NCBI RefSeq assembly: GCF_004348265.1
Contig: NZ_SMNT01000020.1
Location: 1-58,728 of the forward strand
Source: Methylobacterium segetis
GTDB lineage: Bacteria; Pseudomonadota; Alphaproteobacteria; Rhizobiales; Beijerinckiaceae
Length of the DNA: 58,728 bases
Reading direction: 5' to 3'
Positions 44,502-52,868 of this stretch are shown here, one piece after another; positions within the stretch are counted from its first letter, which is position 1, and each line of letters begins with the position of its first letter. A model generated the notes under the pieces. That model searched no databases, was not told where the DNA came from, and saw nothing but the letters and a program-made list of their open reading frames with translations. The position numbers and the translations under genes are program-made.

Positions 44502-44726
44502 ATGAGCCAGGACAGCGAAGTCCGCACCAAGGCCGAGGAGCGCGCCGAACGGGCCGAGCGCATGGCCAAGGAGGGCGCGCAGGCGATGGCCGAGCATCTC
44601 GCTTCGATCAAGGCTGTCGATGAGCGCACGGCTCGCCTGCGAGCCCTCCGCCTCGCCAAGGAGGCGTCCGACGCCGAGGCGCGGGCCGCTGCCCCGCCCT
44701 CCCCGAAGAAGCGCAAGGGAAAGTAA
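44502..44726 (+). CDS. Small charged coiled-coil protein
   Basis: A 74-residue protein of unknown function, one long charged helix (KAEERAERAERMAKEGAQAM, KAVDERTARLRALRLAKEAS) ending in a basic tail (PSPKKRKGK). The ATG is supported by AAAGGA 8 bases upstream. It precedes a BrnA-like gene by 4 bases, so the two form an operon. It does not look like BrnT or any toxin fold known to me. Confidence 0.65.
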   Translation: MSQDSEVRTKAEERAERAERMAKEGAQAMAEHLASIKAVDERTARLRALRLAKEASDAEARAAAPPSPKKRKGK

Positions 44727-44730
44727 GGTC

Positions 44731-44976
44731 ATGCCGATCGACCGCAGCCGCCGGACCAGCGATCCCCGTAAGGCGGCCGAGGCCGCTTTCCGCTCCGTCA
44801 CCACGAAGCCGGCCGCCCCGGCGCCCACCGCGCCTGCCGCGCCCGCTGCCGTGCCGGGCATTCGCGAGAGTGTGACACTGCGCCTCGACAGCGCCGTCCT
44901 GGAGCACTTCCAGAAGGATGGACCCGGCTGGCAGGACCGCATCAACGACGCCCTCCGGAAGCTCGTCGGCGCCTGA
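44731..44976 (+). CDS. BrnA-like (DUF4415) antitoxin-type protein
   Basis: An 81-residue protein whose C-terminal half (IRESVTLRLDSAVLEHFQKD, then GPGWQDRINDALRKLV) is the ribbon-helix-helix DNA-binding region seen in BrnA antitoxins and DUF4415 proteins. The N-terminus is a Pro/Ala-rich linker. BrnA normally neutralises the RNase toxin BrnT, encoded just upstream; here the upstream neighbour is a coiled-coil protein. It may be an orphan antitoxin used as a regulator. Start ATG 44731, preceded by AAGG. Confidence 0.78.
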   Translation: MPIDRSRRTSDPRKAAEAAFRSVTTKPAAPAPTAPAAPAAVPGIRESVTLRLDSAVLEHFQKDGPGWQDRINDALRKLVGA

Positions 44977-44983
44977 GCGAAGC

Positions 44984-45451
44984 TCAGCGCGCGCGTGCTC
45001 GGCGGAGGCGGTTCACGGCCTGGTCGAGCGCGCCGAGGAAGGCCGAGCGGTCCCGGGCGGAGAACGGCTTCGGGCCTCCGGTGATCAGGCCACCCTCACG
45101 CAGATCCTGCATCAGGTTGCGCGTCGCGAGCGCGAGGCCGATCGAATTCTCGCTGAACGGCTTGCCGGTCGGTGCGATCACCGTCGCGCCCTGCCCGACG
45201 CATCGGCTCGCGAGCGGCACGTCCGCGGTGATCACGATCGCACCCGGCCCGGCACGGGCGGCAATCCAGTCGTCGGCCGCATCGAAGCCGTCGCCGACCA
45301 CGACCCGCTCGATCCAGGGCTCGCGCGGAAGATTCAGGAAGCTGTTGGCGACGACGTAGACATGGAGGCCGTACCGGCCCGCGACGCGATACGTCTCGTC
45401 CTTCACCGGGCAGGCGTCCGCGTCGACGTAGATCGCGATCTCGGTGCTCAT
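44984..45451 (-). CDS. YaiI/YqxD family protein (DUF188)
   Basis: A 155-residue protein of the conserved YaiI/YqxD family (PF02639), a PIN-like nuclease fold by structure prediction; function unproven. Core: [48 protein letters not shown] and [20 protein letters not shown]. The three aspartates in DADACP, DADDW and ADVPLA are conserved. It follows a small membrane protein by one base and is in the cyclase operon. Converges on the BrnA-like gene. Confidence 0.92.
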   Translation of the reverse strand: MSTEIAIYVDADACPVKDETYRVAGRYGLHVYVVANSFLNLPREPWIERVVVGDGFDAADDWIAARAGPGAIVITADVPLASRCVGQGATVIAPTGKPFSENSIGLALATRNLMQDLREGGLITGGPKPFSARDRSAFLGALDQAVNRLRRARAR

Positions 45452-45452
45452 G

Positions 45453-45650
45453 TCATCGGCCCCGGACGAGCCGCGCGGCGAAGCCGAGGGCGATGAGCAG
45501 GATCCCGAGGGCGAAATGGCTGCGCTCGATCGCACCACCGATCGAGGCGACGATCGCCCGGCCGATCACGACGATCCCGACGATCGGCAGGCCGAAGCGG
45601 AGCGAGAGCCGCAGCGGCGTGCGCCAGGTCATGCCGGAGCCGTTTCCCAT
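45453..45650 (-). CDS. Small two-TM membrane protein
   Basis: A 65-residue protein with two hydrophobic segments ([20 protein letters not shown] and [17 protein letters not shown]) and a positive N-terminus. I do not recognise a family. Its ATG at 45650 overlaps the stop of the cyclase gene as TGATG, which favours this start over ATG 45632. The TGA is one base before the YaiI ATG, so the three genes are tightly coupled. Confidence 0.65.
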   Translation of the reverse strand: MGNGSGMTWRTPLRLSLRFGLPIVGIVVIGRAIVASIGGAIERSHFALGILLIALGFAARLVRGR

Positions 45651-46747
45651 CAGCGCGCGCCCGAGACCTGACGGCGGCGCGGGCCGGCCCCCGCGACCGG
45701 CGCGGCGTTCGCCTCCCATGTCTGCGGCCCTGAGGACCGTTCCAGGGTTGCGACCGAGAGCGGCTGACCGCGCCCGCGCACGGTGTGGGCGCCGAGCGAG
45801 CGCGCCGTGATCCCCGGCGGCAGGGAGCCGAGGCGCGCGAGCAGATCCTCCGAGATCAGGATCTCCGCGTCGAGGGGGCGGCAGAGGGACTCAATACGCG
45901 AGGTCACGTTCACGGCATCCCCGAAATAGGCGATCTTGTGCCGGTCGACGCCGACTTCGGCCGTGACAACCGAGCCGCCGTGCAGCGCTGCGCGAAGCCG
46001 CGGCACCGTGCCGAAACGCGCCATCCAGGCCTCGGCCTCCGCCTCGATGCGGTCGCGGACGTCGAACACGCAGGTGACGCACCGCGCATCCTTCAGGCCC
46101 CGCGCCATCGGCCATGTGATCATGGCGAGATCACCGATGTAATCGTCGGTCGAGCCCGCGTTGCGGCGTACCGGCTCGGCGAGGGCGGCGAAGACGGCGC
46201 TGAGATAGGCCTGCGCGCGCAGGTCGCCGTGGGTCTCGGCGAAGGCCGTCGAACCGACGACGTCGAGGAACAGGAAGATGCGCTCCTCCCGCACGGGCTT
46301 GTGATAGCGCCCGACCAGGAAATTCACGAACACCTCGCCGCCGATGAGGTCGCGCATCCGAACCACGAAGACGAGGAGCGCCGAGACGGCGAGGGAGTAG
46401 GCGAGCACCCGCGGCGTGATCTTCACGGCGGTCTGCAGCGAATCGTCAGTGAGGCCGAAGCACCAGACGACCAGCCCACCCAGCGCGATGCCGAGGGCGA
46501 TCATCAGCACGTAGGCGAGCTCGGCCGCGGGCACGTACAGCATCGCGGGCAGGCGACGCATCCGCGCCTGCAGGCCGGCGAGGATCAGGCCACGGTCGAA
46601 GGCGAGCCCTGCACCGCCGACACACAGCCCGTAGGTGAGCCCGGCGAGGGGCGTCGCGCCCCCCGCGAAGATGACGTTGTAGAGGAGGCCGGCCCCGCCG
46701 CAGGCCAGCAGCATCAGGACCCAGAACCAGCGGTGCTGCGGCAGCAT
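45650..46747 (-). CDS. Membrane class III adenylate/guanylate cyclase-domain protein
   Basis: A 365-residue protein. The first half has about five membrane segments (FWVLMLLACGGAGLLYNVIF and LAYVLMIALGIALGGLVVWC among them), the second a class III cyclase domain. Metal-binding aspartates are in IFLFLDVVGSTAFAE and DYIGDLAMITW; the transition-state pair is present in GDAVNVTSRIESL. The usual substrate-selecting lysine before YIGD is an aspartate, and its partner region is HKIAYFGD, so nucleotide choice, and even activity, is uncertain. It is the first gene of a coupled operon. Confidence 0.88.
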   Translation of the reverse strand: MLPQHRWFWVLMLLACGGAGLLYNVIFAGGATPLAGLTYGLCVGGAGLAFDRGLILAGLQARMRRLPAMLYVPAAELAYVLMIALGIALGGLVVWCFGLTDDSLQTAVKITPRVLAYSLAVSALLVFVVRMRDLIGGEVFVNFLVGRYHKPVREERIFLFLDVVGSTAFAETHGDLRAQAYLSAVFAALAEPVRRNAGSTDDYIGDLAMITWPMARGLKDARCVTCVFDVRDRIEAEAEAWMARFGTVPRLRAALHGGSVVTAEVGVDRHKIAYFGDAVNVTSRIESLCRPLDAEILISEDLLARLGSLPPGITARSLGAHTVRGRGQPLSVATLERSSGPQTWEANAAPVAGAGPRRRQVSGAR

Positions 46748-47012
46748 CAGCCGGCCCTCCGCCCCGTGGCGCCCAACGGCGGAGCCGCACCGGAGGACAT
46801 CGTGCTTGCGGGAAGAACGGCAGCGAGCACGACGGGTCCTTGGCCTAAAGTTATCGCCGCCGCGCGCCGATGCCCATTGCTCATTCCCCCATGATGGCGC
46901 GAATAAGGCGCGGGATGAAGCGCGGGGCGGCGGCAGCGACGCCGCGCGCGGACCCGTCGGCGGCCCCCACGGCCCTCCCGGCGACACCGGATCCGCACGC
47001 GAGGAGGCAGGC

Positions 47013-47852
47013 ATGGACGCGCGCAGCTTCGGGTCGACGGGTGAGCGGGTCTCGGTCATCGGCCAGGGGACGTGGCGGATCGACGGGAGCCTCTGGGCGG
47101 AGGCGGTCGCGGCTCTCCGCGCCGGCGTCGATGCCGGCCTGACCCATATCGACACCGCGGAGATGTACGGTGACGGCGAGGCGATCGTCGGCGAGGCCAT
47201 CGCGGGATTGCGGGAAGAGGTGTTCCTCGTCTCCAAGGTCGTTCCCGGCAACGCCACGCGCCGCGGCGTGGTGCGGGCCTGCGAGCAGTCGCTCCGCCGG
47301 CTGCGGACCGACCGCCTGGATTGCTACCTCCTGCACTGGCCGGGCAACCATCCCCTGGAGGAGACGATCGCCGGCTTCGAGGATCTGCGGCGGGACGGCA
47401 AGATCCTCTCGTGGGGCGTCAGCAACTTCGACGTCGACGATCTCGAGGCGGCTCTGCGCATTGCCGGGCCCTACCGCATTGCCTGCAATCAGGTGCTGTA
47501 CCACTTGCGCGAACGTTCGATCGAGCACGCGGTCATCCCCTGGTGCGCGGCGAACGGCGTGGCAATGGTCGGCTACTCGCCCTTCGGGAGCGGCGACTTC
47601 CCCGACCCGACGAGCGGGGATGGGCGCCTCCTGTCCCGCATCGCCGAGGCGCACGGGACCACGCCCCACGCCGTGGCCCTCGCCTTCCTGACGCGGCTCG
47701 ACAACACGTTCACGATCCCGAAGACCGGCCGGGCGGCGCGGGCGGCGGAGAACGCGACGGCGCGGGATCTCGCGCTCGACGAGGCCGAGATCACCGCCCT
47801 CGACGCGCAGTTTCCGAGAGGACGGCGCCCGAAGACCCTGCCGATGCTGTGA
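47013..47852 (+). CDS. Aldo/keto reductase
   Basis: An NADPH-dependent oxidoreductase with a TIM barrel, 279 residues. Catalytic tetrad: D in THIDTAEMYG, Y in the same segment, K in FLVSKVVPGN and H in CYLLHWPGNH; the cofactor site is TIPKTGRAARAAENA. ATG at 47013 (MDARSFGSTGERV) follows GAGGAGG and is decisive. The substrate is not predictable. It converges on the diguanylate cyclase gene. Confidence 0.94.
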   Translation: MDARSFGSTGERVSVIGQGTWRIDGSLWAEAVAALRAGVDAGLTHIDTAEMYGDGEAIVGEAIAGLREEVFLVSKVVPGNATRRGVVRACEQSLRRLRTDRLDCYLLHWPGNHPLEETIAGFEDLRRDGKILSWGVSNFDVDDLEAALRIAGPYRIACNQVLYHLRERSIEHAVIPWCAANGVAMVGYSPFGSGDFPDPTSGDGRLLSRIAEAHGTTPHAVALAFLTRLDNTFTIPKTGRAARAAENATARDLALDEAEITALDAQFPRGRRPKTLPML

Positions 47853-47867
47853 GGCTGCGCGCCGCCC

Positions 47868-49421
47868 TCAGGCGCTGCGCAGCATCGATCCGCGCGGATC
47901 GGAGGTCTCCGCCAGCCGCACGCGGTTGCGGCCGCTGCGCTTCGCTTCGTAGAGCGCCGCATCCGCATCGCGGAACAGGATGTCGGACGTCTCATCCGCG
48001 TCCGGAACCCGGCTGGCGACCCCGACGCTGAGCGTGACCGTTCCGCCGACCGCTTCGGCGTGGGGGATCTCCATCCGCACCATCTCGCGGCGGATGCGCT
48101 CCGCGATCAGGCGGGCCGCCGCGGCCTCGACGCCCGGCAACAGGACGGCGAATTCCTCGCCTCCGATGCGGCAGGCCAGGGCGTCGATCGGGTCGAGGTG
48201 CCGGGTCATGCAGAGGGCGACGGTCTTCAGCACCTCGTCCCCGCGTTGGTGGCCGAAATGGTCGTTGTAGTGCTTGAAGCTGTCGGCATCGATCAGGAGC
48301 AGCGACAGAGGCATCTGAGTCCGACCGGCGCGGCGCCATTCGCGGGCGAAGGCCTCGTCGTAGCGGCGGCGGTTCGGCAGCCCGGTGAGGCTGTCCGTCA
48401 GCGCCAGGGTCTCGAGTTCCGCATTGGCCGCCCGCGAGGAGGCCTCGGCGGCCGCCCGGCGCAGGACCTCGCGCTGGAGCAGCAAGGTCAGGCTCAGGGT
48501 TGCCGCGCTGAGCCCCAGCGTGAGGGCGATCACCATCTGTGCCCGCGGCCACCAGACCGCGCGGATGCTCTGTGCGCCGACTGCCACGTCCGCGATGAGC
48601 GGCAGGCCGTCGAGCTGGGCGAAGGCGTAGAGCCGCGCCGCCCCGTCGATGGCCGAGCGCTCGACGATCACGCCGCGACCCAGCTCCTTGAAACGCTTGA
48701 AGGCCGGCCCCGACGCGACGCTGCGGCCCACCACCTGCGGCAGATGCGGGTGGCGCACGAGCAGCGTGCCGTCCGTCTGGAACAGGTTGATCGCCCCTCC
48801 CTGCCCGACGTGCAGCCGCTCGAACAGTCGCTGGAAGTAGGAGAGATGGATCGCCCCGCTGACGATCCCGCCGAACGAGCCGTCCGGCTTGGTCACCCGC
48901 CGGCTCAGCGCCAGGATCGGTGTTCCGCTCACCCGCGACAGGCGGGGTCCGCTGACAGCAAGGCCAAGGGAGGGATCATCGCGCAGCGCCTTGAAATCCG
49001 GGTTCTCGATGAGCGTAGCCGTCGTCGGCACCGTAGGGTCCGAGGCGATCCGGATCCGCCCGGTCTCGTCGGCCACGAGCATGATCCCGAGGCCCGGTGC
49101 CGAGGCCGCCCGGTCGAACAGGACGCGGCGGCGCATCGCGGGATCGAGGTTCGAGATCTGCGGATCTTCCGCCCCCTCGGCCACGGCCTGCAGCGAGAGG
49201 TCATACATCTCGACGTTGCGGGCGATGCTCTGCTCGATCAGGCTCAGCAGGTTCTGGGCACCCTGCTCCGCCTGGAGCCACGCCCCATGGCGCATGTCGC
49301 AGATCAGGTACAGGCCGAGCGCGCACAGGCCGGCGGTGACCGAGACGCCGAGGATCGCGATGAGACGCGAGGCGCGGTCATTGAGATGCGCTGTCGCTGC
49401 GCTCAGCCACCGCGCTCGCAT
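47868..49421 (-). CDS. Diguanylate cyclase with dCache-type sensor
   Basis: A 517-residue membrane enzyme that makes cyclic di-GMP. An N-terminal membrane segment (LIAILGVSVTAGLCALGLYL), a periplasmic dCache-like sensor (about residues 45-285, with MYDLSLQAVAEGAEDP and GGIVSGAIHLSYFQRLF) and a second segment (MVIALTLGLSAATLSLTLLL) precede a GGDEF domain with an intact active site RIGGEEF. The RxxD inhibitory site is absent (PIDA at that position). Start ATG 49421 follows GGGGAAGGGGAG. Confidence 0.93.
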   Translation of the reverse strand: MRARWLSAATAHLNDRASRLIAILGVSVTAGLCALGLYLICDMRHGAWLQAEQGAQNLLSLIEQSIARNVEMYDLSLQAVAEGAEDPQISNLDPAMRRRVLFDRAASAPGLGIMLVADETGRIRIASDPTVPTTATLIENPDFKALRDDPSLGLAVSGPRLSRVSGTPILALSRRVTKPDGSFGGIVSGAIHLSYFQRLFERLHVGQGGAINLFQTDGTLLVRHPHLPQVVGRSVASGPAFKRFKELGRGVIVERSAIDGAARLYAFAQLDGLPLIADVAVGAQSIRAVWWPRAQMVIALTLGLSAATLSLTLLLQREVLRRAAAEASSRAANAELETLALTDSLTGLPNRRRYDEAFAREWRRAGRTQMPLSLLLIDADSFKHYNDHFGHQRGDEVLKTVALCMTRHLDPIDALACRIGGEEFAVLLPGVEAAAARLIAERIRREMVRMEIPHAEAVGGTVTLSVGVASRVPDADETSDILFRDADAALYEAKRSGRNRVRLAETSDPRGSMLRSA

Positions 49422-49556
49422 GCTCCCCTTCCCCCGACGCTTCGCCGCTCGATGACATTGAAGCGACAAGTCGTGAGCGAAGCCCTACGCAACCCCTTCG
49501 GGTGTCCGGAACCGTCGCGGATGCTCAACGGATCCTGAACGACCGGAGCGCGACCG

Positions 49557-51755
49557 CTACTCGCCGATGCCGAACAGCTTCTCCAGGAAGTTGCGGTCGT
49601 CCTGGCTCGGACCCCGCTGCCGCTGCTGGCTCGCCTGCGGCCGCGGTGCCGGCTGCGGCTCGCCGAGGAGTGTGCCCAGGAGGCCGCCGGTCGGTCCCCC
49701 GGCCGACGCGACCGAGGCGGTCGTCTCCGGCGCCTTCCGCCAGCGGTTCATGCCGGGCAGCGGCACCGGGGCCTGACCCTTGAGCGCGACCGTCATGTAG
49801 CTCTTCCAGATCTCGACCGGCAGGTTGCCGCCGGACGCCTTCTTGGTCGGCTCGCTGTCGTCGTTGCCGAGCCAGATCCCGGTCACGAGGGTGCCCGAGT
49901 AGCCGATGAACCACGCGTCTCGGAAATCCTGGCTCGTGCCGGTCTTCCCGGCGAGGTCCCAGCCCGGGATGTCGCCCTTCTTGGCGGTGCCGATCACGAA
50001 GGTCTCGTGCATCATGGCGTTCATCATGCCGACGGCGTTCGGGTCGATGACGCGGCCGAGCCCGCCCTCCCCGCGCTTGTACAGGAGCTTGCCGTCCGTC
50101 CCCTTCACGGTGGCGACGACGTAGGGAATGACGCCGGTGCCGCCGTTGGCGAAGGCACCGTAGGCGCCGACCATCTCCAGCGGCGTAACCTCCGAGGTGC
50201 CCAGCGCGATCGAGCCGTTCGCCTGGAGCGGCGAGGTGATGCCGAGGCGCTGCGCCGTCTGCACCACACTCTTCGGGCCGACCTCCTGCCCGAGGCGCAC
50301 CGCCACCGTGTTGAGCGAGAGCGCCAGCGCCGTGCGCAGGGTGACGGCACCTTCGTACTGGTGCGAGTAGTTCTCCGGCTGCCAGTTTCCGATCTTGATC
50401 GGCGCATCCTCGCGGACCGTGTCGGGCGTGGCACCGCGCTCCACCGCCGCGAGATAGACGAAGGGCTTGAACGAGGAGCCGGGCTGGCGCTTGGCCGTGG
50501 TTGCCCGGTTGAACTGGCTCTGCGCGTAGTCGCGGCCGCCGATCAGAGCCCGGATGGCGCCGTCCGGCCGCATTGAGACGAGCGCCCCCTGGCCGACATT
50601 GTAGCGGCCTCCCTTGGCGTTCAGCTCATCGACGAGGGCCTTCTCCGCGGCGGCCTGGAGGCCGGTGTCGACGGTCGTCTGCACCACGATGTCCGCTTCG
50701 AATTTGGGCACGTAATCGTCGAGCACGTCCATCACGAGGTCGGCGACGTAGTTGGCCGAGCCGCCGCCGCGGCTGCTCGCGGGCCGGGCCGGTTGAGCGA
50801 GCGCGACCTTCACGTCCTGCGGCTTGGCGAAGCCGAGATCCTGCATGGCGGCGAGAACCTGTGCGGCCCGGGTCTGGGCCGCCGGCAGGTTCCGGTTCGG
50901 CGCAAGGCGCGACGGCGCCTGGACGAGGCCGCCGAGCATCGCGGCCTCCGCGAGGCTCACGCTCTTGGCCGGCTTGCCGAAATACCGTTGCGCGGCCGCC
51001 TCGACGCCGTAGGCGCCAGCACCGAAATAGACCCGGTTGAGGTAGAGTTCGAGGATCTCGTCCTTGGTGTACTTGTGCTCCAGCCACAGGGCCAGGATCG
51101 CTTCCTGGATCTTGCGCGAGGCCGAGCGCTCGGGTGTCAGGAACAGGTTCTTGGCGAGCTGCTGGGTCAGGGTCGAGCCGCCCTGCGCAACGCCGCGGCG
51201 CGTGAGATTCTGGCCGATGGCGCGGGCGATGCCGACCGGGTCGACGCCGAGATGGCTGTAGAACCGCCGATCCTCGATGGCGACGAAGGCGCGGGGGAGA
51301 TAGGGCGGGAGTTCCTTGATGCTCACGACGCGTCCCCCCGTCTCGCCGCGATTGGCGAGAAGGGAGCCGTCGCTTGCCAGGATCGCGATGTTCGGCGGCC
51401 GCTTCGGAACGGCGAGCTGGTCGATCGGCGGCAATTGCGAGGCGTGATAGGCGACGAGCCCGGCCACGCCGATGACGGCCCAGAGGCCGAGCACGATACC
51501 GGCATAGGCGAGCCGACCGAGGAACGATCCCCGGCGCTTGGCGGCCTTGCGCGGCGGGGCCGCCGGGCGTCGCCCCGCGGGGGCCGCGCGCCCGCGCTGC
51601 CCCTGCCCGCTCGCTCCTCGCTTTGCCGCCACGCCGCCTCCCGCCCGATCGTCGCGCGAGAGGCGGAGGTCGAGGGCGCCCGGGCTCGCGACGCGCCCTT
51701 CCGGCACGTCGAAGTTCGGCTCGTCCCGGCCCGTCCGTCCGCGTCCTCTCGTCAT
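49557..51755 (-). CDS. Penicillin-binding protein 1A (bifunctional)
   Basis: A class A PBP of 732 residues, a peptidoglycan glycosyltransferase and transpeptidase. A basic cytoplasmic tail and one membrane segment (about residues 77-100, GRLAYAGIVLGLWAVIGVAG) precede the GT51 domain (AFVAIEDRRFYSHLGVDPVG, QGGSTLTQQLAKNLFL). The transpeptidase shows SxxK (PGSSFKPF, near residue 425), SxN (SLNTVA) and KTG (LAGKTGTSQDF). The Gly/Pro/Gln-rich C-terminus (PRPQASQQRQRGPSQDD) is disordered. The start ATG at 51755 fits; upstream frame lacks similarity. Confidence 0.95.
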   Translation of the reverse strand: MTRGRGRTGRDEPNFDVPEGRVASPGALDLRLSRDDRAGGGVAAKRGASGQGQRGRAAPAGRRPAAPPRKAAKRRGSFLGRLAYAGIVLGLWAVIGVAGLVAYHASQLPPIDQLAVPKRPPNIAILASDGSLLANRGETGGRVVSIKELPPYLPRAFVAIEDRRFYSHLGVDPVGIARAIGQNLTRRGVAQGGSTLTQQLAKNLFLTPERSASRKIQEAILALWLEHKYTKDEILELYLNRVYFGAGAYGVEAAAQRYFGKPAKSVSLAEAAMLGGLVQAPSRLAPNRNLPAAQTRAAQVLAAMQDLGFAKPQDVKVALAQPARPASSRGGGSANYVADLVMDVLDDYVPKFEADIVVQTTVDTGLQAAAEKALVDELNAKGGRYNVGQGALVSMRPDGAIRALIGGRDYAQSQFNRATTAKRQPGSSFKPFVYLAAVERGATPDTVREDAPIKIGNWQPENYSHQYEGAVTLRTALALSLNTVAVRLGQEVGPKSVVQTAQRLGITSPLQANGSIALGTSEVTPLEMVGAYGAFANGGTGVIPYVVATVKGTDGKLLYKRGEGGLGRVIDPNAVGMMNAMMHETFVIGTAKKGDIPGWDLAGKTGTSQDFRDAWFIGYSGTLVTGIWLGNDDSEPTKKASGGNLPVEIWKSYMTVALKGQAPVPLPGMNRWRKAPETTASVASAGGPTGGLLGTLLGEPQPAPRPQASQQRQRGPSQDDRNFLEKLFGIGE

Positions 51756-51939
51756 TGGGTTCCGTCGATGTCCTGGCCCGGCATCGGGCGACGACGCTGC
51801 ACCCCGCGCAGCATCGGCCCGGTCGGCTCCGGTTCGCACGCTAAATACGGCGGGTTTAAGCCCCCTTAACCTGTCGAATTCGGGGTTCGTTAACCGTGAG
51901 AGGCCGGGGCGTGCGGCGACGGGTCTCCTGGATCGGTCC

Positions 51940-51964
51940 GGAACGGTACGCAAGGTACCCCGTT
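51940..51964 (+). promoter_or_regulatory. EcfG-type general stress promoter
   Basis: GGAAC (51940-51944), 16 bases, CGTT (51961-51964): an exact match to the alphaproteobacterial EcfG consensus GGAAC-N16-CGTT. The predicted start is near 51971, about 45 bases before the amidotransferase ATG. The site also forms an imperfect inverted repeat around GGTAC / GTACC. Confidence 0.65.
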
Positions 51965-52014
51965 CCCGCAGGCCCGTTTCCGGGCACCCTCTCGAATGGA
52001 TCGGATTGGAACGG

Positions 52015-52866
52015 ATGCTGCACTGTCTCGTCGCGGACGGAAATGTCCGCGATGCCCGGGAGGAGCATCTCCGCGCGACGGGGCGAACCTCGGCGCAGGC
52101 TTACGCCGCGCTCCTGAAGGCGCTCGCAACGGACGTCTCCTGCACCCTGATCAGTCCGGCCGACGTCGATGCGGCGCTGCCGGCGGGTGCCGATCTCGCA
52201 GGATTCGACGCCCTGGTCCTGACGGGCTCGGCGCTGCACGTGACGGAGGATCGCCCGGCGGTGCGGCGGCAACTCGACCTGATGCGCGCGGCGCTCGACG
52301 CCGGGCTTCCGGTCTTCGGTTCCTGCTGGGGCGTTCAGGTTGCCGCTGCCGTGGCGGGCGGTGACGCGGGACGCAATCCGCGCGGCCCCGAATACGGTTT
52401 CGCCCGGGGCCTCGTACCCAGCCGGGGCGGGCGCGGGCACCCGCTGCTCGATGGCCGCCCCGCCTCCTACGAGGCGCCGGCCATGCATCTCGACGCCGTG
52501 ATCGTGCCGCCGCCCGGGGCCGAGGTGCTGGCCGGGAACGGCCGCCTGGATGTGCAGGCGATCGAGATCCGTGCGGGTACAGGCGTGTTCTGGGGCACGC
52601 AGTACCATCCCGAGCTCGATCTCGACGAGCTCGGCGCGATGCTGCGCCTGCAGGCCGCCGAGGTCGTCGAGGCGGGCTTCTGCCGGACGAGCGCGGAGGT
52701 CGAGGCCTACGCGGCCGATCTCGAGGCGCTGCACGCCGCACCGCGCGAGCGGACGGATCTCGCGTGGCGCCACGGTATCGGAGCGGAGGTGCTCGAGGCG
52801 TCGAACCGGCGTCGTGAGATCGCGAATTTCCTCGATCGGCTCGTCCGACCCCGCACCCGGCGCTGA
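52015..52866 (+). CDS. Class I glutamine amidotransferase
   Basis: A 283-residue type 1 amidotransferase related to GuaA-like and GMP-synthase-glutaminase-domain proteins. Nucleophile Cys in FGSCWGVQVAAA; catalytic His and Glu in TQYHPELDLDELG. Its synthase partner is not encoded nearby, so it may be a stand-alone hydrolase or act with an unlinked partner. The predicted EcfG promoter places it in the general stress response, as an inference. ATG at 52015 is preceded by a weak Shine-Dalgarno. Confidence 0.9.
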   Translation: MLHCLVADGNVRDAREEHLRATGRTSAQAYAALLKALATDVSCTLISPADVDAALPAGADLAGFDALVLTGSALHVTEDRPAVRRQLDLMRAALDAGLPVFGSCWGVQVAAAVAGGDAGRNPRGPEYGFARGLVPSRGGRGHPLLDGRPASYEAPAMHLDAVIVPPPGAEVLAGNGRLDVQAIEIRAGTGVFWGTQYHPELDLDELGAMLRLQAAEVVEAGFCRTSAEVEAYAADLEALHAAPRERTDLAWRHGIGAEVLEASNRRREIANFLDRLVRPRTRR

Positions 52867-52868
52867 GG

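Noticed and set aside
51856..51869. CtrA-like TTAA pair near the PBP1A gene
   Set aside because: The spacing is 6, not the 7 of the TTAA-N7-TTAA consensus. A second pair at 58421-58437 has spacing 9.
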